The position numbers and the translations under genes were made by a program. The notes under the pieces are model-generated. The model did no database searches. It was given only the letters and a program-made list of their open reading frames with translations, and was not told where the DNA came from. 12,375 nucleotides of DNA. Source: Oligoflexales bacterium (GTDB lineage: Bacteria; Bdellovibrionota_B; Oligoflexia; Oligoflexales; CACXFL01). Shown piece after piece: positions 1-7,440 of this stretch. Every line of letters starts with the position of its first letter. Positions within the stretch are counted from its first letter, which is position 1. Location of the stretch: assembly GCA_028282865.1 (NCBI GenBank), contig JANQHA010000627.1, forward strand, positions 1 to 12,375, in the 5' to 3' direction.

Positions 1-1447
1 AGCCGAACTGTCTAAGGCTGGGAATCTGGTATTGATCTCTGTAGTAGCCAAACAAGCCATGTGCATATAAATTTGGTATAGCTTGGTATTTTAAGTGCGC
101 CAGTGCTCCTTGTCGAGTGTAGTCTTTCAAGTAGTCGTTATATATAAATTCATACTGGAATAGCTCACCAACCACTTCGAGTTTATGCTCTGGAAACGGC
201 ATTCTATGGCTTAATCCGTAACTAAAAGCAGGGTTATTACTAAAAGCATAGGTCTTGTTGGAGTTCTCGGGTATATCTTCATTTAGAGACTTTCTCAGGT
301 ACAGGTACGCTAGCGTGTAGAAATTTCGGTAATATTTAGCACCCACCCAAGGGATTAAAAGAGCTGTTTCTGAAACCTTCGCCCGGTTCTGATCGATTTT
401 ATTTCCTTCGGGCCCTGGGACATACTCTGAGCCAATAAATTTAAACTCTTGTTGACCAAAAGCGCCTATATAGAAGAGGTCGCTGATTTGATAGCGCAGG
501 TCCCCATAAAGTTGGTGGGTTCTCTCCAGAAGGTCTGCTCTGAACGGGAAGTAGGTGATATAGTCCGTCATGTTTCCAGACTCTTCAATAAATATCTGGT
601 AGCGGGTGTCATCGGTTATCCAATCCTGCTTGTAATTATAACCAATCCACGACACGGCTCCATTTGATTTTATCGGGCCTAACCCAACACCGCCATAGAC
701 CATGAGGTCGTGATTAGTAAACGCAGAAGATTTGACCCCGCCAGTATTTTCTGGTGAGGCTTCGTTTTGCGATCCTAAACTATAGTCGTATCCGGTCTGG
801 AAGAACCAGTAGTGCGCGGTGGGATACAGGGAGTAGCGAGAGTACTTAAACAAAGCTTCCTCTAGGTCTGGTCTCGGATTTCCAGTGAGATCAGTTATGT
901 ATGTTTTTGCCGCTAGGCTTTGTTCAATCCGGAAAATAGTCTTGATATTGCTTCCGTTAGGGAACCGCTGTCGATAAAGTCGCACCCAGTATTGAGCTCG
1001 TTTAAGGTTTTTTTTCTGGTACTCTAAAACCGCAAGCTCAAAAACTGACTTCGCTCCGTAGTAGTCTACGTGCCGAGCTGCTCGTGTAAGAAAAATTTTA
1101 CCCTTGTCAACATAGTTCTGTGAGAGATAGATCAAGCCTTGATGAAATTGATTATAAGACTTCTCACTAGATCTTCTCTCCCACTTCTTAAGGTAGCGCA
1201 ATGCTTTTGCAGGCTGTCCCGTGTAATAATAAGTTACCGCAAGTCTGGACCAAGCGTTCGCATCTCTTCTGTGACTACGAAGGTGCTTTCGAAAGTTGAT
1301 AATTGACTTGTAATATTTTTTTTCGGAAAAGTATTTGTTGGCCAGAAGTAGGTGGTTTGATGATTTTTGTTTGCCTGGTGCCGCAATTATTTTGCTTCCC
1401 CAAAAGAGAAAAACTATAATGCTTATACGAGAGTATAACTTCAGCAA
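1..1447 (-). CDS. Secreted TPR + predicted outer-membrane beta-barrel protein (C-terminus off the left edge)
   Basis: The frame is open on the minus strand from a stop at 1499-1501 to the window edge, giving 482 residues in view. It has no in-frame ATG or GTG near its beginning. The best start is TTG at 1445-1447, with AGG (minus strand) at 1455-1457 seven bases upstream. From there the protein opens with a good signal peptide (LKLYSRISIIVFLFW, then small residues to about Ala23). Residues about 30-185 are helical and TPR-like (LLANKYFSEKKYYKSIINF; AWSRLAVTYYYTGQPAKALR). From about 205 the sequence changes to alternating aromatic/polar strands (HYWFFQTGYDYSLG, AVSWIGYNYK, TLAYLYLRKSL, HLKYQAIPNLYAHG) typical of outer-membrane barrels. 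Its layout resembles the TPR/barrel protein at 4495-6390, though I see no clear sequence identity. The function is unknown; a role in an envelope or surface complex is an inference. Confidence 0.8.
   Translation of the reverse strand, partial: MLKLYSRISIIVFLFWGSKIIAAPGKQKSSNHLLLANKYFSEKKYYKSIINFRKHLRSHRRDANAWSRLAVTYYYTGQPAKALRYLKKWERRSSEKSYNQFHQGLIYLSQNYVDKGKIFLTRAARHVDYYGAKSVFELAVLEYQKKNLKRAQYWVRLYRQRFPNGSNIKTIFRIEQSLAAKTYITDLTGNPRPDLEEALFKYSRYSLYPTAHYWFFQTGYDYSLGSQNEASPENTGGVKSSAFTNHDLMVYGGVGLGPIKSNGAVSWIGYNYKQDWITDDTRYQIFIEESGNMTDYITYFPFRADLLERTHQLYGDLRYQISDLFYIGAFGQQEFKFIGSEYVPGPEGNKIDQNRAKVSETALLIPWVGAKYYRNFYTLAYLYLRKSLNEDIPENSNKTYAFSNNPAFSYGLSHRMPFPEHKLEVVGELFQYEFIYNDYLKDYTRQGALAHLKYQAIPNLYAHGLFGYYRDQYQIPSLRQFG
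1392..1420 (+). promoter_or_regulatory. Predicted sigma-70-type promoter for the DUF429-like gene
   Basis: A perfect -10 hexamer TATAAT lies at 1415-1420. A weak -35 (TTGCTT, matching mainly TTG) lies at 1392-1397, with the optimal 17-base spacer. Transcription would begin near 1427, about 50 bases before the ATG at 1478. The promoter sits inside the signal-peptide codons of the oppositely oriented gene at 1-1447, so the two transcripts would overlap at their 5' ends. Confidence 0.5.
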
Positions 1448-1477
1448 CGCAAAACCTATTTTTGGAGGCTGGCTTGT

Positions 1478-2326
1478 ATGGCTGCCAACCCCTATTGTTC
1501 AGATAAATTCGCGGGCATCCACTTAGCAGGCTCGAACTCTTCGAGAACGGCCGTTGCAATTTTACGAGGAGATCCGCTCAAAAACCCTCTTGATATTATA
1601 GGATTATATGAAAAAATTGGCTCTTTTGGAAAACTATTTTCGGATGACCGATTAATAGAAATCTTACGTCATGAGGGGCCGCTAAAACAAATTTTTATCG
1701 ACTGTCCGATGAGCCAGCCTCCTTGTGTCTCATGTTCAAGACCTAGGTGCCCAGGGGCTACGTCATGTGACGATATCTCGGTAGCTTATATGCTTGCATT
1801 ATCGGAGAAGGCCAAGCTACAAGGACGACGAAAAAAACGTCCTATAAATCCACAGTCGCAGCGAATTTGGGATGTCGAGCGCGTAGTCGAAGATCGCGTT
1901 TTTCACGAGCCTAGCTACAGTGCAAATATGGCTCCACTAGTCACTCGCGCTCTTGTATTGCAGCGTAGATTGAAGATGATTGACGAGAACAGCAAGATTT
2001 ACGAAACCTCGGTAGACAAGGCATTGTCCAAGATCAGTTCAGATATTGGCTTAAAGCCTAGTCATGTTAAGGCTTACAAGAGCTTTGACCAGGGGGTTAA
2101 AGTAAGGCAAGGCCTCATCAAATCCCTAGTTTGTCATGGTTGGCTAAGTGAACCTAATCATGAAATCGAAACTCAAATAACTAAATCTATAGATGCCTTT
2201 CAGGCCTTGATCACGGGGCTTGTAGCGGGACTATACTCCGGGGGATTAACCCAAGAAAAACCTAGCGAGTACCTCGCAGAGGATGGATGGGTGTATCTAC
2301 CTGAATTATCTATAGAATTTAGCTGA
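1478..2326 (+). CDS. DUF429-like predicted RNase H-fold nuclease with a four-Cys cluster
   Basis: A 282-residue cytoplasmic protein. The ATG at 1478 has GGAGG at 1464-1468, nine bases upstream. The strand pattern fits the DUF429 family of RNase-H-fold predicted nucleases: an opening FAGIHLAGSNSSRTAVAIL hairpin, a second strand ending FIDCPMSQPP (Asp75), a late helix with SIDAFQALITGLVAGLY (Asp239), and the family-like ending EDGWVYLPE. Two points are odd. The usual first acidic residue (GID) is His15 here. Straight after the second strand is a CX2CX4CX5C cluster (Cys83, 86, 91, 97) that could bind zinc or an iron-sulfur cluster. A basic stretch GRRKKRP follows near 116-122. The family's biochemistry is poorly known, so nuclease activity is an inference, and it is weakened by the His substitution. 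It is divergent from the TPR/barrel gene and 149 bases upstream of the phosphatase operon. Confidence 0.6.
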   Translation: MAANPYCSDKFAGIHLAGSNSSRTAVAILRGDPLKNPLDIIGLYEKIGSFGKLFSDDRLIEILRHEGPLKQIFIDCPMSQPPCVSCSRPRCPGATSCDDISVAYMLALSEKAKLQGRRKKRPINPQSQRIWDVERVVEDRVFHEPSYSANMAPLVTRALVLQRRLKMIDENSKIYETSVDKALSKISSDIGLKPSHVKAYKSFDQGVKVRQGLIKSLVCHGWLSEPNHEIETQITKSIDAFQALITGLVAGLYSGGLTQEKPSEYLAEDGWVYLPELSIEFS

Positions 2327-2475
2327 ATTTGGTCCTTTTTTAATCTTCTTGATTTTACATGTCCTGGTTTCTATTCAGCAGCTAAATAAATCTTAGCGAT
2401 ATTTAAGCTCATTGGTAAAGAATCTCAGTAATTATCCGATATTAGGTTAGATATTTACTGCTTTTAGGATAAATC

Positions 2476-3207
2476 GTGCGAATCAAAATGGCCGGATCGA
2501 CCCATGTTGGTCGTGTAAGGAAAAACAATCAGGATTCATTTTATTTTGATAGTACCCACGGCATTGCTGTAGTCGCTGATGGAATCGGCGGTCGTAAAGG
2601 CGGTGAGGTCGCCTCGCAGCTGGCAGTAACCGGTATGAGAGATGCCCTGATAAAAGTTGAGCGGTTACGACCTGAAGAAATAAATCCGTTCCTAAGCTCT
2701 ACTGTCGATCGAGTGAATAATCAGATTATTGAACGAGGCGAGATCGATCCTGGTATCACAGGAATGGGTACGACACTAAACTTTTTGTTGTTTGTTGGTG
2801 ATCGGGTTCATATTGCTCACTTAGGTGATAGTCGGACTTATCTATACGACCGCGGGCATTTATGGCAGTTAACCATAGATCATAATATAGAGACCTTTAT
2901 TGAGCGCGGCTGGATGAATAAAAGTGATATAGCTCCAAATACTCAGGAGGGTGCCTTGGTACGCTCGATGGGATTGACTGGCCGGTGTGAAGCAGACCTG
3001 TACGACATCAAATTACGTAGTGGACAAATCTATTTGACCTGTAGCGATGGTCTGACCGGTATGGTCTCCGATAGAAAAATTTCAGAGATTATTTCGCATC
3101 ACTCTGCAAACCTTTCTAAGCTACCTAAAGTTTTGATAGACGAGGCCAATAAGAATGGCGGGAAAGATAATACGACTGTGGTTGTTTCCCAAGTGGTGGA
3201 GGTCTGA
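2476..3207 (+). CDS. PP2C-family protein Ser/Thr phosphatase (Stp1/PrpC type)
   Basis: A 243-residue soluble phosphatase that should remove phosphate from Ser/Thr of target proteins using two divalent metal ions. The PP2C motifs appear in order: GRVRKNNQDSF (Asp20), VVADGIGGRKGGEVAS (Asp35-Gly36), GMGTTL (about 97-101), AHLGDSRTYLY (Asp118), LTIDHN, LVRSMG, LTCSDGLTGMV (Asp191) and GGKDNTTVVV (Asp231). All expected metal-binding Asp are present and the length is normal for the bacterial one-domain type. GTG at 2476 is chosen because AGGA at 2466-2469 is well placed; ATG at 2488 would trim the first strand. It begins a three-gene operon, and its TGA overlaps the next ATG (TGATG). I see no partner kinase in the window. 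I found no clear promoter in 2327-2475. Confidence 0.93.
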   Translation: MRIKMAGSTHVGRVRKNNQDSFYFDSTHGIAVVADGIGGRKGGEVASQLAVTGMRDALIKVERLRPEEINPFLSSTVDRVNNQIIERGEIDPGITGMGTTLNFLLFVGDRVHIAHLGDSRTYLYDRGHLWQLTIDHNIETFIERGWMNKSDIAPNTQEGALVRSMGLTGRCEADLYDIKLRSGQIYLTCSDGLTGMVSDRKISEIISHHSANLSKLPKVLIDEANKNGGKDNTTVVVSQVVEV

Positions 3208-4526
3208 TGGAAAAGCTCTACCTCGTACGTCGTTCGCTGGAAACATATATTGGGCCTATGACGCTCAGTGAGTTAAAACGCTCCTACCGTAGGATGGAGT
3301 TTGGTCTGCAGGACGAGGTTGCTGGTAATCGAGGTGAGTGGATTGCTTTAGATGACCTAAAGCGGCTTAAATCTGTTAATCCAGAAATTTCTAAGCTTGT
3401 TTCAGACGACCTTCTAGGAGGCTGGGGGATTAGTGAACACTCGCAGAAAAAGATTATCCGCGGTAAGAAAACATCAAAAAAAGTTGGTTCAACGCAGGGC
3501 TTTCGAGCATTCTTTATTGTTTTCTTTATTATGGGGCTCATTTCGGCATTGCACTTTTCTAACCGATTAAAAGTCTCGGCATTATTTAATCTTTCCCAGC
3601 GTTCAGATCCAGAGTCTATTGCTCAGTTAGTCGAAGCTGATGATATGAAGAGTTTTGATCAGCGAATGGATAAGATTTTACCGAAGCTAATACCTAAAGT
3701 AAGAAACTCTAGGAACCTATATAACCAATGGATTCCTTATCTCAGGCTTTTGGCATTTCATCGAGATGGAGAGATACCAGGATTTAATGCTAAACTGTTA
3801 CGTGGTATGGGACGGTTTTCGGCTCCCAATGATTGCTCCCATGAATCTTGGCAACGACGTTGGAATAGCTCTTTTAATGACTGGGCATTATTCGAAGGGA
3901 AAGAGAATCCTAGAGTCGAGAGCGATTGGGCTAGAATTCTAGTTTGGGATTCTAGCTGGATGCACAGGCGTCGCGGTGCACCTGGTTGGAAAAAGATTTC
4001 TCATTACTATGAAGCTTGTTTGATCATGGCTAATAAAGCCCTCCGAAGTCAAATTAATCAAGGCATAGTCCCTGCTGGCCGGCGCGGTTTAGCTCTAGGA
4101 TTGGTCGAACGCATATCGTATCAGCTAGCTCGGATCCATGGTGACCAAGTTAACGTAATTAGTCAAGCCATGCCGAGCGCACTTAAGGCTTTAAGCTGCA
4201 TTGAAAACGCAGAGGATGCAGCTGGGATAACTGAATGTCGTAAATCAACTGCGATTTCCAATAAAAAGTGGTCCCAGTACCTTCAGTTGAGTGAGAATCG
4301 GCATAAGATTTTTCTGTTTTTACGAAACAAAGTTGCTCTTAATGACGACCAGCTGACGGAGTTGAGAAAGTTGCATCGTCAGTTAAAAATTATTGATCCT
4401 CTTACAGAGTTTAGTTATCAAGCCGAGTCGCAGTATCTAGTCGCAATTATGTTAAACAATGGGTCTTTGATGGAAGCCCGGAAGCAGGTTGGGTATGAGT
4501 TTCCCGAGGTCAGTTTCGCGCATTGA
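3207..4526 (+). CDS. GYF-like domain, single-membrane-segment protein with a large periplasmic region
   Basis: A 439-residue protein. Residues 4-55 resemble the bacterial GYF_2-type domain (LYLVRRSLETYIGPMTL, then a DEVAGNRGEWIALDDL tail), a cytoplasmic peptide- or protein-binding fold. A basic linker (KKIIRGKKTSKK) leads to one hydrophobic segment at about 99-117 (GFRAFFIVFFIMGLISALHF). With no signal peptide and positive charge before the segment, the N-terminus should be cytoplasmic and residues 120-439 periplasmic. That region is mostly helical, Trp- and Arg-rich, with Cys in NDCSHESW and in SCIENAEDAAGITEC; I recognise no family. The ATG overlaps the phosphatase stop and has GGAGG at 3198-3202, so translation is probably coupled. 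GYF-like domains occur in the GltJ gliding-motility protein of Myxococcus, but this protein lacks an obvious zinc finger. I infer an inner-membrane adaptor between the phosphatase and the periplasmic/outer-membrane partner downstream. Confidence 0.72.
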   Translation: MEKLYLVRRSLETYIGPMTLSELKRSYRRMEFGLQDEVAGNRGEWIALDDLKRLKSVNPEISKLVSDDLLGGWGISEHSQKKIIRGKKTSKKVGSTQGFRAFFIVFFIMGLISALHFSNRLKVSALFNLSQRSDPESIAQLVEADDMKSFDQRMDKILPKLIPKVRNSRNLYNQWIPYLRLLAFHRDGEIPGFNAKLLRGMGRFSAPNDCSHESWQRRWNSSFNDWALFEGKENPRVESDWARILVWDSSWMHRRRGAPGWKKISHYYEACLIMANKALRSQINQGIVPAGRRGLALGLVERISYQLARIHGDQVNVISQAMPSALKALSCIENAEDAAGITECRKSTAISNKKWSQYLQLSENRHKIFLFLRNKVALNDDQLTELRKLHRQLKIIDPLTEFSYQAESQYLVAIMLNNGSLMEARKQVGYEFPEVSFAH

Positions 4527-6390
4527 CCTACGTGCCATGTGGCAGGTACTGGTATTCATGATGCTGGTCTGCATATGGGATCTGGGTCACACTGCTGAAG
4601 CAAGAAGTCGTGGTGTTCGCCATGAATTTGCGAAAGCACGTGCCTTATTTGACCGAGGGCGATTATCTGATTCAGCAAAAGTACTGCAACGGATTATCAA
4701 AAAATATCCGGGAAATAAGGCATCTTATTACCTCTTAGGTAGGATCCAGTACCGTCGCGGCAAGGTTCGTAAGGCCGCAAAGTATTTTAATCGTGGCGGT
4801 CTTAATTTTGCGGCGGGCGACGGTGCTTTCGAATATGGAATTTCTATGTTTGTCGTTAGAAAATGCAGCAAAGCTATTAGTGCATTTAAAAGAGTAAGGG
4901 GAAGCCTTAAAGGCCTTGCTAACTTCTACAGTGGCGTTTGCTATATTCGCTCTCGTAGGTGGTATCAGGCAGAGAGATCGCTGCGAGCTGCTAGTAAGAT
5001 TCCAACTAACCTAAAAGTCATGAGACAACGTTTTTTAACTGAGATCCAAAAGAAAAAGCGCCAGGAACAGCTAGGTGCTGTTGCACCACCGGTTCCCTAT
5101 ACCCCTGTACCGGTGCCGTGGAGTACGCCCCAAAGCTACCAAACGCCTGGACTACCACCTGGTGAAGGTGCCCCTGGTCAAGAGGAGTTAGGCATAAAAA
5201 AGAAAAAACCAATTGCCAAACCAGCTCCTCCGAAGATTAGACGAGGGCTGTCTTATTCTATTACTCCGAAAGCCCGGTATTTAAGTCAGACTGTTATTTA
5301 TGATCGTCATCAAACCGGAAAAAAAACTAAATCGACTAAAGGCCCTTCCGGAGGGGGTGACCTCCAGATCCGCTATGACTATAAACCTGATCGCCATGGT
5401 CGCCAAACTTCGATCAAAGGTGACTTCAACCTGGACGTAAAAAATCTAAACGTTAATAGCACTGATGTTAGTTTTTTTATATCTGAAGACGGTGAGTCAG
5501 CCTCGGCTAGCGAGAGTGTGACGGTCGACCAAGATAAAAGTATGACCTATAAAGCGGAACCTAGCATTTCAATACCATTTGGAGCGAGGTTTGATCTTGA
5601 CGCAGGCGGTCTCTACCAGGAAAAATGGCCTGATTATAAGTCTGATAACAAGCAAGTGACTGTTGGTCCCGATGGCGGTCTGGGAGCAGTATTTGATAGC
5701 TTTAGTGTTCGTGTTACCGGGAGTTCTTATAACAAAGAAAAAGTAGTTGAAACAGACGAGGAAATCTCTATTGCCAAAACAACTGATACTACCATACGAG
5801 GCAGTGCAGATCTGAGCCTCGGAAGCAGTGGTTTCTCCCTGAACGCCCATGTCACTCAAACGCAAACGTCGGACCCGAGCTACTATTCGCTGGATGGTTT
5901 TGAGTCTAGTATGGTTGCGGGTGGTGGAATATCAAAAGGGTGGGAAAATTTGACGTTGTCTTTGAGTGGGACGCAATCTACTAACACTCCACCTTCGGGA
6001 ACAGTCGTTAATGGTACTGCCTCGGAAATGAAAGCTGTGGGCGAAGCTTCACTTGCTTTAAAGTTTGGTTTGTCGTTGAAAGGTTTTTTTGAGTATGCCC
6101 AGATTGGGGAATACTATCGTAAAGGCCTTTGTGAGAGTACTGAGGAAGATGAAGTCGTCGAATGTGAGGAGGCAGAGCAGCAAACAGCCCAAGCAACTGG
6201 CGTTCGCCAAGGGTTTGGCGGTACGGTTAAGTTTGCTCCAATTGACTGGGGTTATGCAAGTGCTAGCTGGAGCCGTAAGGAGACTGTGTACACGCTAAAA
6301 CAAACGGAGTTATTGCTAGATTTTCGAAGTAAGGTAACGGACTACGTCGACGACATCAAGTTTTTGATTGGGTTGAGTTACACGTTATAG
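4495..6390 (+). CDS. Secreted TPR - proline-rich linker - beta-barrel outer-membrane protein
   Basis: A 631-residue exported protein that overlaps the preceding gene by 32 bases. ATG at 4495 is preferred because AGG lies at 4486-4488, six bases upstream; a TTG at 4489 would add two residues. The signal peptide spans about 1-36 (core WQVLVFMMLVCIW, small residues HTAEA). TPR-like helices fill about 42-185 (FAKARALFDRGRLSDSAKV; ASYYLLGRIQYRRGKVRKAA). A proline-rich stretch follows at about 196-248 (PPVPYTPVPVP; KKKKPIAKPAPPK). The rest alternates polar and hydrophobic residues as in beta-barrel strands (SYSITPKARYLSQTVIY, LTLSLSGTQS, YASASWSRK) and ends FLIGLSYTL, like an outer-membrane insertion signal but with a final Leu rather than Phe or Trp. 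One predicted loop has Cys546 and Cys557 around a very acidic run. The TPR part would face the periplasm and could meet the GYF/membrane protein encoded just upstream. The substrate or function is not known. Confidence 0.8.
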   Translation: MSFPRSVSRIDLRAMWQVLVFMMLVCIWDLGHTAEARSRGVRHEFAKARALFDRGRLSDSAKVLQRIIKKYPGNKASYYLLGRIQYRRGKVRKAAKYFNRGGLNFAAGDGAFEYGISMFVVRKCSKAISAFKRVRGSLKGLANFYSGVCYIRSRRWYQAERSLRAASKIPTNLKVMRQRFLTEIQKKKRQEQLGAVAPPVPYTPVPVPWSTPQSYQTPGLPPGEGAPGQEELGIKKKKPIAKPAPPKIRRGLSYSITPKARYLSQTVIYDRHQTGKKTKSTKGPSGGGDLQIRYDYKPDRHGRQTSIKGDFNLDVKNLNVNSTDVSFFISEDGESASASESVTVDQDKSMTYKAEPSISIPFGARFDLDAGGLYQEKWPDYKSDNKQVTVGPDGGLGAVFDSFSVRVTGSSYNKEKVVETDEEISIAKTTDTTIRGSADLSLGSSGFSLNAHVTQTQTSDPSYYSLDGFESSMVAGGGISKGWENLTLSLSGTQSTNTPPSGTVVNGTASEMKAVGEASLALKFGLSLKGFFEYAQIGEYYRKGLCESTEEDEVVECEEAEQQTAQATGVRQGFGGTVKFAPIDWGYASASWSRKETVYTLKQTELLLDFRSKVTDYVDDIKFLIGLSYTL

Positions 6391-6414
6391 AGCGTAGGCT
6401 TTTGGCTTTGCCTC

Positions 6415-7233
6415 TTATAGCTCATCTACCAACTCGCCTAACCTTTTAATATCGTTTGCTTTGATTGCTTTTATAATTTCAGGGAACTCTTTAGAGTCAA
6501 CCGATAGTTTAAGTTCTTTATCTGATTTACTATACGTGTTCCGACCTCTATCAATAGAGACGGCCTCTATTAAACCTCGGTTGCGATAGGTGAATTTATT
6601 AATGTCTCTAAACGAAGATAATAATAAATCGAAGTTAGAACGCGAAGCGGTAAAGATACCCGATGTATTCGCTGCATGGAACCATATTTTTGAAGATACG
6701 GAACTTTGAGAACCAATGCTTGATCGATTCGGAAATAGGTCGTATCCATCTGAAATCATATAATTATAAGTTAAATCTAAAACTCTCGCTACTAAGTCGG
6801 CGGGTTTTGATTCTGGTTTAGCTAGTCTTAAGTACATTTTTGCGTCTAAAATAATATGGGGAATGGTACTATCTACATAATAAAAATCCCCGAATCTAAT
6901 CTCTATCTTTTCAGCTAAATCAATGTCGTTTCTTTTAGCAAATTCTTCCGCTATGACTTTAAATTTATATTTTAGGCGTGGCCATTGTTCAGCCATACTT
7001 AATAATAATTCTTGTCTACCGACTTCATTAGACGAGCTGTGGATGTCGACAATAAAGCCGATTCTCTGCAGTCTTAATATAATAGAATCCGGATCAATTT
7101 TTTCAGGTACAGGAGTTCCCATTAAAGTAGGGCTATCTTTTAGGTCTGACGAGCTGTTTTTTGAAGAACTGCAGTTAGTTAAAGCTAGGACCGTGACCAT
7201 CAACGTGACCCAGATGAATAGGCTCTCTTTCAT
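6415..7233 (-). CDS. Predicted lipoprotein of unknown function
   Basis: 272 residues. A lipoprotein signal peptide is visible: a short charged start, a hydrophobic core IWVTLMVTVLALT, and lipobox LTNC with Cys21 as the lipid-bearing residue. Asn just before the Cys is less common than Gly or Ala. Ser at position +2 would suit outer-membrane sorting under the E. coli Lol rule. A Ser/Lys/Asp-rich linker (SSSKNSSSDLKDSP) follows, then a mixed helix/strand domain that I do not recognise. The C-terminal 25 residues (FPEIIKAIKANDIKRLGEL) look like half an ankyrin repeat, but one copy is too little to call. The ATG is supported by AAGG about five bases upstream. The gene converges on the TPR/barrel gene with only 24 bases between the stops. 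Confidence 0.75.
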   Translation of the reverse strand: MKESLFIWVTLMVTVLALTNCSSSKNSSSDLKDSPTLMGTPVPEKIDPDSIILRLQRIGFIVDIHSSSNEVGRQELLLSMAEQWPRLKYKFKVIAEEFAKRNDIDLAEKIEIRFGDFYYVDSTIPHIILDAKMYLRLAKPESKPADLVARVLDLTYNYMISDGYDLFPNRSSIGSQSSVSSKIWFHAANTSGIFTASRSNFDLLLSSFRDINKFTYRNRGLIEAVSIDRGRNTYSKSDKELKLSVDSKEFPEIIKAIKANDIKRLGELVDEL

Positions 7234-7440
7234 ATATACCTTTTTCCTTGTTAACTATGATGTGTACTGGACCTTATCCAGCGTTTCTTAGGAGGCTTTA
7301 AGCAATAGTTAGACCGTCTTATTGATAGCATAATAAGCTGAATTTATAGGGTTTTGTATATTAGAAACTGTTAAAGAACCTGGCATCTGTATAGATAATA
7401 TACTGATTATTTAGCTTACGAGAGCTCACCCTGCCAGTAA
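7234..7440. other. 207-base gap upstream of the lipoprotein gene
   Basis: AT-rich non-coding DNA that should hold the promoter of the lipoprotein gene and the 3' end of the next gene upstream. On the minus strand I see TTAACA and TATAAA, but 20 bases apart, too far for a good sigma-70 promoter, so no promoter is called. No hairpin with a T-run and no small gene with a ribosome binding site is evident. Confidence 0.5.

Noticed and set aside
449..667. Plus-strand open frame of 72 codons
   Set aside because: It lies inside the minus-strand TPR/barrel gene and has no ribosome binding site or protein-like pattern.
1531..1545. Short palindrome CTCGAA ctc TTCGAG near the start of the DUF429-like gene, a possible operator
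   Set aside because: It lies within coding sequence downstream of the promoter and could arise from codon choice; no second copy was seen.
2412..2455. Possible promoter for the phosphatase operon (TTGGTA with GATATT repeats)
   Set aside because: The spacing from TTGGTA to the nearest GATATT is 20 bases, and the second GATATT has no -35 at the right distance.
6385..6420. Imperfect palindrome (TTATAGAG ... CTCTTATAG) between the two convergent stops, a possible two-way terminator
   Set aside because: The arms pair only with a bulge, the competing AGGC/GCCT stem is four pairs, and no proper T-run follows on either strand.
6415..6500. Ankyrin-like end of the lipoprotein
   Set aside because: Only half a repeat fits, which is too little to name a domain.
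6923..7291. Plus-strand open frame of 122 codons opposite the lipoprotein gene
   Set aside because: It is fully explained by the minus-strand gene, which has a signal peptide, lipobox and ribosome binding site. The plus frame has none of these.
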